A stretch of DNA of 5,536 nt. Source: DAOPMC01 sp035392025 (GTDB lineage: Bacteria > Bacillota_I > Bacilli_A > RF39 > UBA660). Positions 1 through 4,973 of the stretch are shown in pieces (position 1 is the stretch's first letter; every line of letters starts with the position of its first letter). The DNA lies in NCBI GenBank assembly GCA_035392025.1, contig DAOPMC010000043.1, positions 1-5,536 on the forward strand, in the 5' to 3' direction. A program made the translations under genes and the position numbers. The notes below the pieces were generated by a model. The model had not been told where the DNA came from, did not search any database, and saw nothing but the letters and a program-made list of their open reading frames with translations.

Positions 1-2
1 AG

Positions 3-15
3 TTGGGACATTTTC
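3..15. repeat. Left copy of a 13-base inverted motif, possible insertion-sequence end
   Basis: TTGGGACATTTTC here is the reverse complement, at 12 of 13 positions, of GAAAATGTCTCAA at 5497-5509. Just inside it the sequence reads ...ATAACA up to base 26. Read from the opposite strand this begins TGTTAT, and the right copy is preceded by TGTCAATAAC. TG...CA ends with a shared sub-terminal motif are typical of several insertion-sequence families, IS21 among them. The element would lie to the left, outside the window. No transposase is visible, so the call rests only on the paired motif. Confidence 0.35.
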
Positions 16-80
16 CCGGAATAACACCTAAGACATTATCATAGATTAATCATATATTTTCTAAATATACAAACAAATAA

Positions 81-109
81 TTGACTTTTGTTTTAAAATA
101 TGCTATAAT
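81..109 (+). promoter_or_regulatory. Sigma-A promoter of the coiled-coil membrane protein gene
   Basis: The -35 box is TTGACT at 81-86, followed by a 17-base spacer and TATAAT at 104-109, with an extended -10 TG at 101-102. Transcription should start near 116, giving a leader of about 28 bases before the ATG at 144. The TTG of this -35 box opens the long reading frame but cannot be the start codon, because it lies upstream of the transcript. Confidence 0.85.
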
Positions 110-143
110 TTGGACATATTTTGAAATGGAAGGGGTTTTGAAA

Positions 144-1343
144 ATGAGAACCGATAAACAAATAGAAAAAGCACGTAAGGCTTTAGAAAAGGATACAGAG
201 GCTAGACGTGTTGCACTAGAAAAAGAAGCAGAAGCTAAACTTAAAGGGTTAGAGGCACAAAAAGCTGCCCAAATCAACGTATTAGATATGGAAAAAGCAT
301 ATAATACTAAGGCAAAAGCAGCAGAGGAAGCAAAGAAAGAAGCAGAAGCTAAAGTAGCAGAGGCACAAAAAGCAAATGAAAATGTAAGAAAAGCAGAAGA
401 GAAAGCAAATAAATTCAATTTAAATATTAATGAAGAAGCATGTAGCGAAAACAGTGAAAAAACCGGCAAAAAGGTTTTTGTAAGAACTGCATGTATAATA
501 GTTGCAACAATTGGTTTATTAGGAGCAACACATCATATTGGAAAAGCTATTGCAAATTGTGCTAATCTTGAAAAGGCACCTATAACACAACCAGTTGATG
601 AAAATGAAAACGAAACTAATCTTATATTTGATGAACAAAATAGCGAAGATAAAGAGCTAGAAGTTGTTGATAGCAACGAAGAAGATGGACTACCTGAAAT
701 ATTAGTAGCAGCAGAATCAATTTATAACGCTGGCAATAATGCTTTTATCGCTAGCATGGGATATAGCTTAGAAGATGTAGAAAATGTTGTTGCGGTTTTA
801 AATAATCAACCAATAATTAATCAAAATGCAATAATAAATAGTGCAGAAGAAGTAGAGGTATTCCTAAATGCTATTAGAAATGAAGCTTTAACAGCAGCAA
901 TAGCAGGAAATGAATTTGATTTTAATTACGCATCTTTATATGCTAATGATACTGATTCAATGGAGTATAAAGTTCTAAATGCGATTGATATGAACTATGA
1001 TAATGTCAATAGTCTTGAAAGCGCTATAAGAAATATTGATTCATGTGTCGATGTTCTTTTAGGATATCCACTTGATATAAATGGTATCTCTGTTTCACCA
1101 ATCAACGTAGTTGATGAAAACGCTATGGGTGTATTATCATACGCAATACTTGCATATGATGCATATGATAGTATTACATATAACAACGGAGAATCAATAC
1201 TTATGGATAACGGAATCACACTTGATGAGAATGGTAACCAAGTTGTGGGCGTGGTTGAAGGTCGTAGACAATCATTTAGTATATCACTTCATAATATAGA
1301 TAAAGGATGTCAAGATAATTTAGAATTAACAAGGGGAAATTAA
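144..1343 (+). CDS. Hypothetical membrane protein with N-terminal coiled coil
   Basis: I do not recognise this 399-residue protein. Residues 1 to about 100 are dominated by Ala, Glu and Lys in heptad-like runs (EKEAEAK, EAQKA, KAEEKANK), expected to form a long coiled coil. A basic stretch (KTGKKVFVR, to residue 114) leads into one hydrophobic segment at about 112-129 (TACIIVATIGLLGA), a likely membrane helix. By the positive-inside rule the coiled coil is cytoplasmic and the rest outside. An acidic, Asn-rich linker (about 150-180) precedes a C-terminal region of about 210 residues with no motif I can name. The ATG at 144 is chosen because AAGGGG (131-135 with flank) lies 8 bases upstream. 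The ATG at 126 precedes that site. The gene stands alone with its own promoter and terminator. A surface or cell-envelope role is possible but unproven. It is not a recognisable transporter or enzyme. Confidence 0.8.
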   Translation: MRTDKQIEKARKALEKDTEARRVALEKEAEAKLKGLEAQKAAQINVLDMEKAYNTKAKAAEEAKKEAEAKVAEAQKANENVRKAEEKANKFNLNINEEACSENSEKTGKKVFVRTACIIVATIGLLGATHHIGKAIANCANLEKAPITQPVDENENETNLIFDEQNSEDKELEVVDSNEEDGLPEILVAAESIYNAGNNAFIASMGYSLEDVENVVAVLNNQPIINQNAIINSAEEVEVFLNAIRNEALTAAIAGNEFDFNYASLYANDTDSMEYKVLNAIDMNYDNVNSLESAIRNIDSCVDVLLGYPLDINGISVSPINVVDENAMGVLSYAILAYDAYDSITYNNGESILMDNGITLDENGNQVVGVVEGRRQSFSISLHNIDKGCQDNLELTRGN

Positions 1344-1355
1344 AAGTTCCCTTTT
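1331..1355 (+). terminator. Weak intrinsic terminator after the membrane protein gene
   Basis: Bases 1331-1338 (AAGGGGAA) pair with 1347-1354 (TTCCCTTT) in an 8-bp stem with one G-U pair and an 8-base loop. A short T-rich tail (TTTTCTT) follows and runs straight into the next -35 box. The stem includes the last codons and stop of the upstream gene. Its short T-run suggests incomplete termination. Confidence 0.55.
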
Positions 1356-1356
1356 C

Positions 1357-1385
1357 TTGACAAAAAGTCTATTTTGTGATATAAT
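1357..1385 (+). promoter_or_regulatory. Perfect-consensus sigma-A promoter
   Basis: TTGACA at 1357-1362, a 17-base spacer and TATAAT at 1380-1385, plus TG at 1377-1378. Every canonical position matches. Transcription should start near 1392, about 26 bases before the ATG at 1418. It implies strong constitutive transcription of the following unknown gene unless a repressor acts here. Confidence 0.9.
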
Positions 1386-1417
1386 TATGAACATATTTAA
1401 GGGGTAGGTTGATAAAT

Positions 1418-1846
1418 ATGGAAAGTAGAATAAATTATAAATTTGAGTATGTAAGTGAAAATGAATATAAGAAAAAAGAAAGATCTGTACGTAAGTATAA
1501 TATGCTTGCATATAAGAAACTTACTTTTGAATATTATCCATCGCTTAGAAATGGTGAGTTTCTTGGTAAGAAAGTTTCTGTATCAAAGAAAAACCACACA
1601 ACAAGTTATGAATTAAAATTACCAACGGATGATTTATTTGCAAGAGTTCATGGAGATATTTTAGTACATTATACTGTATATGAAGATAATGGTGTGGTTT
1701 TATTAACTAATATTACACCAGATGGTATTCTTGATGAAGGACATAGGAGTGAACTTGCAACATATAAAGGCGTTATGATATCAAAGACTAACGCTGAAAA
1801 AGATATATTTAAAATAAATCTTATAAATATGATGAATCAGAAATAA
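1418..1846 (+). CDS. Hypothetical soluble protein, 142 residues
   Basis: I do not recognise the family. The protein has no signal peptide and no membrane segment. It is Lys/Tyr-rich at the N-terminus (NEYKKKERSVRKYNMLAYKKL) and then looks beta-rich, with alternating hydrophobics (ARVHGDILVHYTVYEDNGVVLLTNI as a run of likely strands near residues 75-100). It has no cysteines, which argues against a zinc-binding fold. The ATG at 1418 has TAGG (1405-1408) 9 bases upstream, as part of AAGGGGTAGG. A TTG at 1409 would add three residues but sits only 4 bases after AAGGGG, so it is less likely. It is a single-gene unit with a perfect promoter and its own terminator, so it is probably well expressed. 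Function unknown. Confidence 0.8.
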   Translation: MESRINYKFEYVSENEYKKKERSVRKYNMLAYKKLTFEYYPSLRNGEFLGKKVSVSKKNHTTSYELKLPTDDLFARVHGDILVHYTVYEDNGVVLLTNITPDGILDEGHRSELATYKGVMISKTNAEKDIFKINLINMMNQK

Positions 1847-1864
1847 ATTTTCTGATTTTTCTTT
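1835..1864 (+). terminator. Intrinsic terminator of the 142-residue gene
   Basis: AATCAGAAA (1835-1843) and TTTCTGATT (1849-1857) form a perfect 9-bp stem with a 5-base loop, followed by a T-rich tail (TTTTT C TTT). The stop codon TAA (1844-1846) lies in the loop, so the stem overlaps the end of the gene. Confidence 0.8.
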
Positions 1865-1876
1865 GAAAAAATAATA

Positions 1877-1905
1877 TTGCATTAATTTTTGTAATATGTT
1901 ATTAT
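1877..1905 (+). promoter_or_regulatory. Promoter of the tRNA operon
   Basis: TTGCAT at 1877-1882, a 17-base spacer and TATTAT at 1900-1905, with TG at 1897-1898. The predicted start near 1911-1912 is only about 5 bases before the first base of the mature tRNA, so the 5' leader to be removed by RNase P is very short. Confidence 0.75.
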
Positions 1906-1916
1906 ATAGTGGCAAT

Positions 1917-1993
1917 GGACCCTTAGCTCAGTTGGTTAGAGCATCCGGCTCATAACCGGGCGGTCGTAGGTTCGAGTCCTACAGGGTCCACCA
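1917..1993 (+). tRNA. tRNA with CAU anticodon, probable tRNA-Ile2 (lysidine type)
   Basis: This is a complete cloverleaf with CCA encoded. Acceptor GGACCCT pairs with AGGGTCC, the D arm is GCTC/GAGC, the anticodon stem is TCCGG/CCGGG with loop CTCATAA (anticodon CAT at 1951-1953), and the T arm is GTAGG/CCTAC around TTCGAGT. CAU anticodons occur in initiator Met, elongator Met and Ile2. The acceptor pair G1-C72 excludes an initiator, which has an unpaired C1. C4-G69 and C5-G68 are known recognition features for TilS, which converts C34 to lysidine so the tRNA reads AUA as Ile. The whole sequence also resembles the Bacillus/Mycoplasma Ile2 type as I remember it. Elongator Met is the alternative. 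Confidence 0.93.
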
Positions 1994-1999
1994 CTAATT

Positions 2000-2083
2000 G
2001 CGAGTGTGGCGGAATTGGCAGACGCGCTGGTCTTAGGAACCAGTACTTAATGTGTGCAGGTTCAACTCCTGTCACTCGCACCA
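2000..2083 (+). tRNA. tRNA-Leu (UAG)
   Basis: This is a class II tRNA with CCA encoded. Acceptor GCGAGTG pairs with CACTCGC, the anticodon stem is CTGGT/ACCAG, and the loop CTTAGGA gives anticodon TAG at 2034-2036. A long variable arm (TACTTAATGTGT region) is as expected for leucine, and the T-loop is TTCAACT. UAG decodes CUA and other CUN leucine codons. It lies 6 bases after the preceding tRNA and shares its promoter and terminator. Confidence 0.95.
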
Positions 2084-2093
2084 TATGTTAATT

Positions 2094-2120
2094 ACTTGTA
2101 CTTATTGTGCAAGTTTTTTT
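2094..2120 (+). terminator. Strong intrinsic terminator of the tRNA operon
   Basis: ACTTGTAC (2094-2101) pairs with GTGCAAGT (2107-2114) in an 8-bp stem with one G-U pair and a 5-base loop, followed by seven T residues (2114-2120). It separates the tRNAs from the accessory genes that follow. Confidence 0.9.
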
Positions 2121-2139
2121 AAAATCAGTAGGAGAACTA

Positions 2140-2168
2140 TTGACTACAAAAGAGCCGTAATATATAAT
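2140..2168 (+). promoter_or_regulatory. Promoter of the XRE-dinD pair
   Basis: TTGACT at 2140-2145, a 17-base spacer and TATAAT at 2163-2168. There is no TG extension here. The predicted start near 2175 falls at the beginning of the AAGAGGTG ribosome site, giving a leader of only about 12 bases. No GAAC-N4-GTTC (Gram-positive LexA-type) box is visible around it, so SOS control of this dinD copy is not supported by sequence. Confidence 0.75.
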
Positions 2169-2186
2169 TAATTTAAGAGGTGTACC

Positions 2187-2459
2187 ATGAATATAAAATG
2201 TGAAAAAAGAGCAATAGAACTAGAATATAATTTAATATGTGATTTTATTAAACTAAGACACGAATTAGGACTTACGCAGAAAGAAATGGCAGAAGAATCT
2301 GGTACTATAAGGGAAATAGTAGGAGTTTTAGAAAACAGAAAGAAACATCCTCAAATAAATACTTTAATTAAGATATTAGAGCCGTTTGGATATACACTTT
2401 CTATTACAAAAATAAAGGAGGCAAAGAATGAAAGAAATAGTGAAAAAAGAGGAAATTAA
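2187..2459 (+). CDS. XRE/HigA-like helix-turn-helix regulator
   Basis: A 90-residue DNA-binding protein made almost entirely of a Cro/CI-type helix-turn-helix. LRHELGLTQKEMAEESG (residues 23-39) gives helices 1-2. The recognition helix is TIREIVGVLENR (40-51), followed by the usual KHPQINTLIKILEPFGYTLSI (53-73). The ending, PQ-x-NTL-x-KIL-x-P-x-GYTL, resembles HigA/HipB-type antitoxins, but no HigB/RelE toxin lies beside it. The next gene overlaps it by 32 bases in another frame and encodes a DinD homologue. The recognition helix starts TIREIVG instead of the common Ser/Gln-containing form, so its operator may be atypical. Start: ATG after AAGAGGTG. It probably represses its own promoter and so controls dinD, which is inference from the layout. 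Confidence 0.88.
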   Translation: MNIKCEKRAIELEYNLICDFIKLRHELGLTQKEMAEESGTIREIVGVLENRKKHPQINTLIKILEPFGYTLSITKIKEAKNERNSEKRGN

Positions 2460-3273
2460 AACGTTTGAAGATATTAAACATATTGATGAATATGGAAATG
2501 AGTATTGGACTGCTAGAGAATTGCAAATTGCTTTAGATTATTCACAATGGAGAAGATTTGATGAAACAATTAACAGGGCAAAAAAGGCATGTGAAAACAG
2601 TGATTATGATATTCTAGACCATTTTGCCAATGTCGGCAAAATGGTAAAAATCGGGGATTCAATCAGAAAAATTAATGATTATAATCTTTCTCGTTATGCA
2701 TGTTACCTGATAGTACAAAATGGAGATTCAAGAAAAAAAGTGATAGCACTCGGTCAAACTTATTTTGCTGTACAAACAAGAAAACAAGAGTTATCCAAAC
2801 AAGAGTATGAGGTATTGCCGGAAACAGAGAAAAGATTTTACCAAAGAAGAATCACAAAACAAGGAAATTATTCATTACAACAAGTAGCAAAAAAAGTTGG
2901 TGTAAAAAATATGGATAAATTTCATAATGCAGGTTACAAAGGATTATATAATGGAGAAACTGCAGATGATATAGCTAAAAGAAAAGGACTTAGATACCGT
3001 GAAGATATATTAGATAATATGTGTAGTGATGAACTAATTGCTAATTCTTTTAGAATTTCTCAAACAAGACAAAAAATTGAAAATGAAAAAATAAAAGGTG
3101 AATCTAATGCAAACATGGCGCATAATACAATTGGTAAAAACGTGAGAAAATTTATAAAAGATAACGGTGGTACTATGCCTGAGGATTTACCAACTCCTAG
3201 CAAAAGCCTAAAAGAGTTAGAAAAAGAAAAAAACAGATTGGAAATAAAAGCCAAAAAAAATTTAAAATTTTGA
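2428..3273 (+). CDS. dinD: DNA damage-inducible protein D (DinD) homologue
   Basis: 281 residues, close to E. coli DinD (about 274), and alignable along the whole length as I remember that protein. Landmarks: GNEYWTARELQIALDYSQWRRF (about 23-44) is a Bro-N-like opening. RAKKACENS (50-58) and DHFANVGKMVKIG (64-76) follow, then LSRYACYLIVQNGD (87-100), GQTYFAVQTRKQEL (109-122), GYKGLYNG (169-176), RKGLRYREDILDNM (185-198) and GGTMPEDLPTP (247-257). In E. coli DinD is SOS-induced and reported to bind RecA and inhibit its later strand-exchange steps. Homologues are common in accessory regions, including beside type I restriction genes. The start ATG has AAGGAGG 6 bases upstream, inside the XRE gene, so the two are co-transcribed. 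No LexA-type box is seen. The A8 run near the end (3253-3260) could make the last few residues uncertain. Confidence 0.92.
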   Translation: MKEIVKKEEIKTFEDIKHIDEYGNEYWTARELQIALDYSQWRRFDETINRAKKACENSDYDILDHFANVGKMVKIGDSIRKINDYNLSRYACYLIVQNGDSRKKVIALGQTYFAVQTRKQELSKQEYEVLPETEKRFYQRRITKQGNYSLQQVAKKVGVKNMDKFHNAGYKGLYNGETADDIAKRKGLRYREDILDNMCSDELIANSFRISQTRQKIENEKIKGESNANMAHNTIGKNVRKFIKDNGGTMPEDLPTPSKSLKELEKEKNRLEIKAKKNLKF

Positions 3274-3340
3274 TTTCTTATGTAATATTAAATTATAAAT
3301 TGATGCGTATGCATTGTAGATAACTCACTTATTGCACCAA

Positions 3341-3414
3341 ACTAATATAGTTTAGTGGTAAAACGAGTGTATGGTAAGCATCAGAGGACAGTTCAATTCT
3401 GTCTTTCGGCACCA
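3341..3414 (+). pseudogene. Degenerate tRNA-like sequence (Thr GGU-like), broken acceptor stem
   Basis: The 3' two thirds look like a tRNA. The D arm is GTTT/AAAC around AGTGGTA (3350-3364). A weak anticodon stem surrounds loop ATGGTAA (3371-3377), giving anticodon GGT, a Thr type. The T arm is a perfect GACAG/CTGTC around TTCAATT (3387-3403), and the end is TTTCGGC plus ACCA (3404-3414). The 5' strand does not fit. The seven bases at 3341-3347 make only three Watson-Crick pairs and one G-U pair with TTTCGGC, where GCCGAAA would be needed. GCACCAAA at 3334-3341 looks like a damaged GCCGAAA, with extra bases between it and the D arm. The 5' part can instead form a hairpin, AAACTA-ATA-TAGTTT (3339-3353). 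It is probably a decayed tRNA or recombination scar. The rest of 3274-3470 holds only this, the Fic promoter and plain AT-rich sequence. Confidence 0.5.
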
Positions 3415-3425
3415 TTGGGAATTCT

Positions 3426-3442
3426 GTTCGAACTATTCGAAC
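3426..3442. repeat. Perfect inverted repeat, candidate operator of fic
   Basis: GTTCGAA-CTA-TTCGAAC is a perfect 7-3-7 inverted repeat directly upstream of the fic -10 box, covering the -35 position. There is no T-run after it, so it is not a terminator. It is not a GAAC-N4-GTTC LexA-type box. Placement fits an operator for a dimeric repressor. The XRE protein encoded upstream is one possible binder, but that is speculation. Confidence 0.55.
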
Positions 3443-3454
3443 TTTTGATATAAT
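3427..3454 (+). promoter_or_regulatory. Promoter of the fic gene
   Basis: TATAAT at 3449-3454 with TG at 3446-3447 forms an extended -10. The -35 position (TTCGAA, 3427-3432, 16-base spacer) is poor and lies inside the inverted repeat, as expected for a promoter relying on the extended -10 or on a regulator. The start near 3461 would coincide with the AGGTGA ribosome site (3461-3466). Confidence 0.6.
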
Positions 3455-3471
3455 ATATATAGGTGATAACC

Positions 3472-4073
3472 ATGTTGAGAAACAAATTAAATATAACAAG
3501 TTCTAGTGAACTTGCTAATGTTGAAGAAAAAATGACAAAAAAAGAGCATTAGAATTATTTGATAAAAAACTTCTAGATAATCTTGAGGCTGGTACTTTTG
3601 AATCACTAAAATTTATTCATAATTATTTGTTTGAAGAAATTTATGATTTTGCTGGTGCAATTAGAAATGAAAATATAGTTAAGGGTAATTTTAGATTTAC
3701 ACCTGTAATCTATTTAGATACATCTAATAAAACTATTGAAAAAATGCCCCAAAAGACATTTGATCAAATTATTGAAAAATACGTTGAAATGAATGTTGCA
3801 CATCCATTCAGAGAAGGAAATGGCAGAAGTACAAGAATATGGTTGGATGTAATATTCAAAAAAGAACTAAAAAAAGTAATTGGTTGGAATAAAATATGTA
3901 AGGAAGACTATTTGTTAGCAATGGAACGAAGTCCAATAAAAGATATAGAAATAAAAACTCTTATAAAAAATGCACTTACTGATAAAATTGATGATAGAGG
4001 GGTTTATATGAAGGGTATTGATAATAGTTATTATTATGAGGGATACAATTCATATGTAATTGGTGAAATATAA
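3472..4073 (+). pseudogene. fic: Fic family AMP-transferase, class III, frame broken at A7
   Basis: Read through a -1 shift at 3537-3543, this gives a 200-residue protein much like Neisseria NmFic. The active-site motif HPFREGNGR is at 3801-3827 (about residues 111-119), and its His is the catalytic base for transferring AMP from ATP to a target hydroxyl. The N-terminal part includes KGNFRF, the ATP-covering region. The C-terminal SYYYEG (about 186-191) is the S/T-xxx-E-G inhibitory motif of class III Fic proteins, whose Glu blocks ATP binding. The ATG at 3472 follows AGGTGA. Its frame reads MLRNKLNITSSSELANVEEKMTKKEH and stops at TAG 3550-3552. With one more A, or a -1 slip, it continues TKKRALELF into the open frame ending at 4073. 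Domains and motifs are otherwise intact, so the break is recent, artefactual or slipped by the cell. Confidence 0.85.
3537..3544 (+). other. A7 run and in-frame A AAA AAA G heptamer in fic
   Basis: The initial frame reads ACA AAA AAA GAG CAT TAG. A -1 slip on the tandem AAA codons makes the next codon AGA (3543-3545) and enters the Fic frame. That frame is closed upstream by TGA at 3522-3524, so the change must happen between 3525 and 3549, a window this run occupies. I see no strong downstream stem-loop and no upstream Shine-Dalgarno-like stimulator. Confidence 0.6.
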
Positions 4074-4151
4074 AAGATATACTTGATGGCTATTGTACTT
4101 TGCTTATAAAGGACACTAAATTTAATTGAAATTATAAATTTATTAAAACAA

Positions 4152-4180
4152 TTGACAAAAACACTTGCAAGTGCTATATT
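4152..4180 (+). promoter_or_regulatory. Promoter of secE-nusG with palindromic spacer
   Basis: TTGACA at 4152-4157, a 17-base spacer and TATATT at 4175-4180, with TG at 4172-4173. The spacer contains the perfect 12-base palindrome CACTTGCAAGTG (4162-4173), overlapping the TG extension, where a bound dimer would block polymerase. Apart from this promoter and the hairpin below, 4074-4240 shows only AT-rich sequence and no clear terminator for fic. Confidence 0.85.
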
Positions 4181-4186
4181 TATATC

Positions 4187-4204
4187 AACACGAGAGTGTT
4201 TTTT
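4187..4204 (+). promoter_or_regulatory. Hairpin at the 5' end of the secE-nusG transcript
   Basis: AACAC (4187-4191) and GTGTT (4196-4200) form a 5-bp stem closed by a GAGA (GNRA) tetraloop, followed by TTTT. The predicted start is 4186-4188, so this would be the first thing in the mRNA. It looks like a small terminator, but a stem starting at +1 is too early for ordinary intrinsic termination. A 5'-stabilising structure is more likely. It cannot be the fic terminator unless fic transcripts run through the secE promoter, which remains possible. Confidence 0.5.
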
Positions 4205-4240
4205 ATTTGAAATAAAACATATATTAGAAAGAGTGATCAA

Positions 4241-4417
4241 ATGAAAAAGATTAAACAATTCTTTAAAAACGTAATAGGGGAACTTAAGAAGACAAAGTGG
4301 CCTGAAAAGAAAGACATGGTTAAATATACCGTTGCAACTATTGTATTTGTAATAATATTGTCAGCATTTTTCTATGGAATTATAACGCTTATGGCATATC
4401 TTATGGAGGTACTATAA
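4241..4417 (+). CDS. secE: Preprotein translocase subunit SecE
   Basis: A 58-residue single-span SecE of the short Gram-positive type. An amphipathic N-terminal helix (KKIKQFFKNVIGELKKTKWP) carries the conserved ELKKTKWP motif (residues 14-21). One membrane helix follows at about 30-52 (TVATIVFVIILSAFFYGIITLM). SecE clamps the SecY channel in the membrane for Sec-dependent export. It is too short for many gene finders but is unambiguous. The ATG at 4241 has AGAAAGAGTGAT (4226-4237), a gapped match to the 16S anti-Shine-Dalgarno complement. It is followed by nusG after one base, the usual bacterial order. Confidence 0.96.
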   Translation: MKKIKQFFKNVIGELKKTKWPEKKDMVKYTVATIVFVIILSAFFYGIITLMAYLMEVL

Positions 4418-4418
4418 A

Positions 4419-4952
4419 ATGGATAAAAGATGGTATGTAGTAAATACTTATTCAGGTCATGAAAATAAAGTAAAGGAAAAACTTGAAATGAGAGCCCAAT
4501 CTATGGATATGGAAGATTGTATCTATAGAGTAATAGTTCCAGAACAAGTTGTTGTTGAAACAAAAGATGGGGTATCTAAAGAGAAGGTTAAAAAACTTTT
4601 TCCAGGATACATACTTGTTGAAATGGTTATGACTGATGAAGCTTGGTTTGTTGTACGTAATACACCTGGAGTTACAGGATTTATTGGCTCATCTGGAAAA
4701 GGTGCAAAACCTACCCCACTTCAACCACAAGAAGTAGATAGAATACTTAATAATATGGGTATGAGTCGTCTAGAAATAGGGAATGACTTAAAAGAGGGAA
4801 TTAAAGTTAGAATAGTAGCAGGACCTTTCTCAGGAATGGAAGGAACTGTTGAAAGCATTAATATGGAACAACAACTAGTAAGTATTTCAGTAGATTTATT
4901 TGGACAAGTTACTTCAGTAGAAGTAGAGATGGGCCAAATAGAGAAAGCTTAG
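4419..4952 (+). CDS. nusG: Transcription termination/antitermination factor NusG
   Basis: 177 residues, the usual length. The NGN domain (about 4-115) shows RWYVVNTYSGHENKVKEKL, PEQVVVETKDG, FPGYILVEM (61-69), WFVVRNTPGVTGFIG (76-90) and PLQPQEVDRIL. The C-terminal KOW domain (about 125-177) has VRIVAGPFSGMEGTVESIN. NusG binds the clamp of RNA polymerase across the active-site cleft, modulates pausing and links to Rho or the ribosome. GGAGGT (4405-4410), inside secE, is 8 bases before the ATG, and only one base separates the secE stop from this start. rplK-rplA do not follow here as they do in many bacteria. Confidence 0.98.
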   Translation: MDKRWYVVNTYSGHENKVKEKLEMRAQSMDMEDCIYRVIVPEQVVVETKDGVSKEKVKKLFPGYILVEMVMTDEAWFVVRNTPGVTGFIGSSGKGAKPTPLQPQEVDRILNNMGMSRLEIGNDLKEGIKVRIVAGPFSGMEGTVESINMEQQLVSISVDLFGQVTSVEVEMGQIEKA

Positions 4953-4973
4953 AAATAGAATTTAGGAGGGTAT

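Noticed and set aside
81..143. Upstream extension of the first gene to TTG 81 or ATG 126
   Set aside because: TTG 81 is part of the -35 box and ATG 126 precedes the AAGGGG site. ATG 144 has the correct spacing and lies inside the transcript.
50..469. Minus-strand open frame opposite the coiled-coil region
   Set aside because: It is a low-complexity Ala/Ser/Phe translation of the reverse of Ala/Glu/Lys codons, with no ribosome site or promoter.
1409..1417. TTG start for the 142-residue gene
   Set aside because: Only 4 bases from AAGGGG, and an ATG follows nine bases later. It remains possible but is less likely.
995..1511. Open frames overlapping the first two genes (995-1219 minus, 1111-1299 plus, 1326-1511 minus)
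   Set aside because: They have no ribosome sites and lie inside or across better-supported genes and a promoter.
2120..2187. LexA/SOS box for dinD
   Set aside because: No GAAC-N4-GTTC or close variant is present. GAACTATTGACT shares only one half.
3060..3254. Minus-strand open frame within dinD
   Set aside because: It is a shadow of a strongly recognised gene, with low-complexity content.
3426..3442. Inverted repeat as a terminator for the tRNA-like sequence
   Set aside because: No T-run follows. The -10 box of fic comes directly after it.
3627..4073. Fic gene starting at TTG 3627
   Set aside because: This would cut off the N-terminal Fic helices. There is no ribosome site, and homologous sequence continues upstream to the ATG at 3472 across the frame break.
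4034..4258. Minus-strand open frame across the secE promoter
   Set aside because: It overlaps the promoter, hairpin and start of secE, and the product resembles nothing.
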